A DNA stretch of 64,000 bases, taken from positions 434,001 to 498,000 of the forward strand of contig JAVXUO010002747.1 of the NCBI GenBank assembly GCA_033065855.1, written 5' to 3'. The notes below the pieces were generated by a model, which searched no databases, was not told the DNA's origin, and saw only the letters and a program-made list of their open reading frames with translations. The position numbers and the translations under genes are program-made. The stretch's first letter is position 1. Every line of letters starts with the position of its first letter. Positions 60,301 to 64,000 of the stretch are shown here, piece by piece. The stretch is from Escallonia rubra (lineage: Eukaryota > Streptophyta > Magnoliopsida > Escalloniales > Escalloniaceae).

Positions 60301-61757
60301 TTCCAGTGCCACTTCTAAAGCCCGGAATTCAAACGGGAACTCTACATTCAGTTGAACCAAGAAAAGAATATATTAATGATCTTACAGGGATACAAACATG
60401 CTACCAAGAATATTATTCTTCCAAGTGACTTTGCTTATAAAACCTTAAAAAGCAGCATCGTACCATATCGCCAGGAAAATTATAAAGAACAATATTACTT
60501 GCAACATGGTATACCATTTTCATCACCACTTGCAACATCGTTTTGCATCCCGGAATGCTCTTCGTCTTCTCCTTGGCCTAGGGCATTTACTAGAGGCAAT
60601 CTTCTTTGCAGTTCTTCAACAATGGGAACTACGTCATCATCAAGAGGGTCTCGAAGCAATACCTACCCAACATTAACTATCCAGTATTATACTATTATAG
60701 TCCAAGAATTCTCCATAAAATTTAAGGTTGTGCGTGGATGTTCCTAAAGCCTATGTTACATGGACTCGGTACGAGTGTCCGAGTCGGATACGTGTCCAAG
60801 TGTCGGGATTCGTCTATTTTTCAAAATCCAAGACACCGGGACACCGCAAAATATTCCAACCTATTCTCATTTCGTAGTTATTCCTTAGTTTATATAGTGT
60901 TTTATGATGCGCATATCGTTTTAATTGCAAATGGAATCATCTCAAAACAATAACGAACTAAAAGAAACACTATAACACATGTTCCTAGTGGCATATCCTA
61001 TGGGATGTGTAGGACACATATCCCATACCCATGTCCAAGTGTTGAGTGTCCAACACGGGTATTTCACGCATTCTGAAGAGTCCATGTAACATAGCCTAAA
61101 GCTGCAACAAGTTGTGTAATCAAGTTCATGGCCTCAGCTATACCTGATTTGAATTGTATTCTAACTGCTCTTTTAGACTTGCTATTTGCAAAAGTTAAAA
61201 TTTATGTTAAAAAGCACCCTTTACATTACTGAGAAATTTGGATATGAAATATTCACGTACCTCTTCTGTTGTAATGATTGCTTTAATGTGCTGGTAATCC
61301 AAAATGAAAGAAAACAGATAGGCATCAAAATCTTCGCACAAAATAAACTCAAACTTCAAACACTAAAGTGGAAGTCTAAATCACACTAAACCCTTTAGAG
61401 GCAACGTATTAACTTCTTAACGACACTTGCTAAACTTTTCCGAGACAAATATAGAGCGAATAAGTATAGTAGAGTAACATAAAAGGCTGAATTTAAACGG
61501 TATTGAACTAAGAATAGTACCTCCAAATTGAGGACGATTGCTCTTTCGCGGCCTAAAATCGTAGAAGGGTACGACAACAGGGGATCAAGAATTCGAAGAT
61601 CTCTGGCATTAATAGGGACTCGCCGCATGATAGCGTACTTGTCCAAATCCAAAATCGTGCCCAGCCCACGTTGGTCTAGCAAAATCCAGCTCCTACAGAC
61701 GACCTTTTTCTTCTTCGAAGCCGACTCAACTGGCACAATGAACCCATCTCCAGCCAT
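57339..61757 (-). CDS. MRS2-7: CorA/MRS2 magnesium transporter, MRS2-7/MGT7-like
   Basis: Eleven minus-strand exons: 61521-61757, 61261-61290, 60515-60662, 60220-60341, 59628-59702, 58825-59049, 58681-58725, 58431-58475, 58184-58213, 57526-57645 and 57339-57425, encoding 387 residues (Arabidopsis MRS2-7 is about this size). The soluble part has [80 protein letters not shown] and [20 protein letters not shown]. Two helices close the protein, and the GMN filter motif (342-344, in FGMNIPYPW) ends the first. It should form a pentameric Mg2+ channel; MRS2-7 is placed at the ER or endomembranes in Arabidopsis. Exon 5 ends AAA/GCAAGT, a GC-AG intron; the next GT, 4 bases on, would break the frame. 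An in-frame ATG at 61778 exists, but family members start at MxxDGxxVPV, so 61757 is chosen. Confidence 0.94.
60749..61096. mobile_element. MITE in MRS2-7 intron 2
   Basis: GCCTATGTTACATGGACTC at the left and GAGTCCATGTAACATAGCC at the right are near-perfect inverted termini, flanked on both sides by TAAA (60745-60748 and 61097-61100). The interior has inverted GTGTCC/GGACAC phrases and no frame. It occupies more than half of the intron between the 30-base exon 2 and exon 3. The superfamily is unclear from a 3-4-bp duplication; a PIF/Harbinger-like element is most likely. Confidence 0.7.
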
Positions 61758-62600
61758 TTCAAGTAAACGGCAGTACAATCAAGAAACGGAGGATTGGAAG
61801 AAGTGGGTGAAAGATGGATTACAGGAGTTTGATTGTGGGAAGATTGGGGAAAGTGAAGGTATGTATCAGGGCTTGGAAATTTATTGTAGAGGGGCCATTG
61901 ATGGAACCATTTGAGAGGTGTGGAGATTATTGGCTTGCAGTATCCGTATTGCATGAGTGAGTGGCGGGTAGTAAAGTATGGTAAATTATGTACAATTGGA
62001 GGGGAAAGAAGGTTTCAAAAACGGACAAGTCCACGCTCCTTTGAGGGTGCGTGTCTTACACATCAAAGCATTTCTATAATTCTATCCAACAATTGTCGTC
62101 TATTATTCGAGTTGCGACGATAAGTTATAACTAGTTCTACAGGGCGGGTTAAATCTTCTCATTAATCTCTATGGATATACTCTCTGGAGCCTTAGCCTAT
62201 GCTAATGGAAGGAGCATTATTTATTAGTTATAGAGGTTAATACAAAAAAAGTGACCTGGAATATACATCCAAATCCAGCTTAGAACATCATGGGTAACTC
62301 AAGTGACTTGCTATGGGAGTTACCTCTTGTGATGAAGTTGTTTGCCTTGGTTTCTAAGTTTTCCATACATGTACACTGTGCTCGACAAAAAAGTTGAGAT
62401 ATCTCTCCTTACCCTTTAACATGGCGTCGCGTATCTTTGGTTTGGGTTGTTTTTTCTTTCACTCTAACATGGCTTAGCATGCTTTTAGTCTGGTATAGCC
62501 AAGTGATGCCAATGAAAGTGGGTTCGCAGTCGACGTGGAGGTGCCACAAGGAATGCAGTTCGAACCAGATGCCAAGTATGTTGATGTGGGACACAACAAG
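61758..62600. other. MRS2-7 upstream region, no gene recognised
   Basis: It should contain the MRS2-7 promoter and leader on the minus strand. Overlapping plus-strand frames near 61528-62123 look like shadows and have no domain. Confidence 0.4.
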
Positions 62601-64000
62601 GGTGGAACAAGGGCAGAGACCAAGGGCTTCCCAGACAAAGCCTGAGGGTGGCAGTGCTGCGAGGACGAGGGTGATGGCGCAGGGTGAATACACGACGACA
62701 GTCACAGTCCGATGCTTAGGTCCAGAGTTAGGGTCATGTATGTTTCTCTCTCTAGGATTCTAGAATGAGAAAGTGAAAGTGTTCTGAAAATGTTCAACCG
62801 TCTCGAATGAATTCTCAAGACCCCTATTTATAGAGGTTGAGATGATGATGTCATTAACCGACACGTGGCGCTCCCCCGGGAGTGACACGTCATCGGGGGT
62901 CCACGGGTGCCAGTGCTCCACGGACTGTCGGATCGCATATTCACCCGGCCTGCTCCTCACAGCGTTGCTCTGTCTGTCTGGAAAGACTGGCTCTCACAGC
63001 GTCGGTGTGGCCAGAGAACCCCATTGATCTAGCCACCAATCCAAGCACTTGCAGAGTCCCACAGGCCTGGCAGCAGTGAGGAAGACCTGACGCCCCAACT
63101 GCCAAGTGAACTAGCGTGATTCCCTCCGAAGACCTGCTCTCGTCTCGAAATGACCTAGGGGTCATAGTCTTTAGGGGTGCCGACGCAAGCCCCAAGTGCC
63201 GGAGCACGTAGGCCAGTCAGGCAGGCACCCTGGCGGAGATAGTCTCCCGGAGGAGTCGCCTATCCCGGGGGCCAAGGTAGCATCCGGGAGGAGCCATCTA
63301 CCTGGCGGAGGGGGAGTCTTCGTGCCGGAGCAATTAGAGTTCCCTGGCGGAGATAGTGTCCCGAAGGAGTCGCCTATCCCCGCGGGTGAGTCCTTGTGCC
63401 GGAGCACTCGGAGCGCGTCAATGTAGCATCCCGGAGGAGCCGTTTACCTGACGGGCCGAGGTAGCATCCCGGAGGAGTCGTCTACCTGACGGGCCGAGGT
63501 AGCATCCCGGATGAGTCGTCTACCTGGCGGAAGGGGAGTTGGAGAGCTCCCTGGCAGAGATAGTGTCCCGGAGGAGTCGCCTATCCCCGCGGGTGAGTCC
63601 TTGCGCTAGAGCACTCGGAGCGCGTCAAGGTAGCATCCCGGAGGAGCCGTCTACCTAACGGGTCGAGGTAGCATCCCGGAGGAGCTGTCTACCTGGCAGA
63701 AGAGGAGTTGTCCCTGGTGGAGATAATGTCCCGGAGGAGTCTCATATCCCTACGGATGAGTCCTTGTGCCGGAGCACTCGGAGCGCGTCAAGGTAGCATC
63801 CCGGAGGAACCGTCTACCTGACGAGCCAAGGTAGCATCCCGGAGGAGCAGTCTACCTGGCGGAAGGGGCGTTGAAAAGCTCCCTTGCAGATATAGTGTCA
63901 CGGAGGAGTCGCCTATCCCCGCAGGTAAGTCCTTGTGTCGGAGCACTCGGAGCCCGTCAAGGTAGCATCCCGGAGGAGCCGTCTACCTAGCGGAAGGGGA
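62600..64000 (-). mobile_element. Probable LTR-retrotransposon terminal region, running off the window
   Basis: Read on the minus strand, GC-rich tandem repeats (63190-64000 and beyond) are followed by a TATA box (CTATAAATAGGGG near 62822-62834), then CTCTCTAGAATCC and CTAAGCATCGGA (near 62708-62719), a motif I associate with the R/U5 part of plant Gypsy-type LTRs. This order fits U3, promoter, R and U5 of an LTR. Neither outer edge could be fixed and no coding part is in the window, so family and age are uncertain. Confidence 0.45.
63190..64000. repeat. GC-rich higher-order tandem repeat
   Basis: Short units containing GGTAGCATCCCGGAGGAG and CGTCTACCTG alternate with longer units containing ATAGTGTCCCGGAGGAGTCG, CCTATCCCCGCGGGTGAG and CCGGAGCACTCGGAGCGCG. 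The longer unit recurs at about 63351, 63558, 63721 and 63888, spacings of about 160-207 bp. The array continues past the window end. Open frames inside it on both strands are compositional. Confidence 0.9.

Noticed and set aside
62540-62580. tRNA or SINE B-box-like GGTTCGAACTGC on the minus strand
   Set aside because: No matching A box or cloverleaf could be found around it.
63190-64000. CRISPR-like regular repeats
   Set aside because: The spacers are themselves repeated and the context is a plant genome; this is a minisatellite.

Overview
This is plant nuclear DNA, most likely from a eudicot. The background is AT-rich, the genes have many GT-AG introns, and the families are plant ones: AP2/ERF, WRKY IId, a DRIP-type RING ligase, an MRS2 magnesium transporter and an AAAP amino-acid permease. 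Most intergenic DNA is made of fossil transposons. I see no operons, CRISPR arrays or tRNA/rRNA genes. All gene models come from reading codons and splice sites by eye against remembered family sequences; no alignment was run.

Layout. 1-7000: a repeat nest. A 937-bp tandem duplication carries the 5' end of a Harbinger-like element (TTA target duplication). Between that end and its partner at 5846 lie TA-repeat arrays and a broken, rearranged endogenous pararetrovirus (Caulimoviridae). 7000-13000: mostly unassigned, with a ribosomal protein S15 pseudogene fragment and a LINE reverse-transcriptase fragment. 13060-13635: intronless ERF repressor gene. 17000-18750: two small DNA transposons. 20351-21962 (-): WRKY group IId gene, three exons. 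22981-23990: hAT-like element. 26899-31695 (-): SRP9, four exons, with a tiny LTR (TRIM) element in its large second intron. 34628-35745: Mutator-like element with 9-bp target duplications. 36398-39390 (+): ProT/GABA-type amino-acid permease, seven exons. 41040-49520 (+): ankyrin-TPR protein, twelve exons. 50325-54733 (-): DRIP-type E3 ligase, seven exons, tail to tail with the ankyrin gene. 57339-61757 (-): MRS2-7/MGT7-like magnesium transporter, eleven exons, one of them ending in a GC donor. 62600-64000: GC-rich tandem repeats running off the window, probably the promoter side of an LTR element.

The genes do not form a pathway. WRKY IId, the EAR-type ERF and DRIP are individually linked to stress signalling in other plants, but nothing here shows co-regulation. 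I found no clearly new biological system. The most unusual structures are the pararetrovirus nested in a TA array inside a Harbinger-like element, the TRIM in SRP9, an acceptor directly followed by a GTAAGT donor-like sequence in the ankyrin-TPR gene, and the GC-AG intron in the MRS2 gene.
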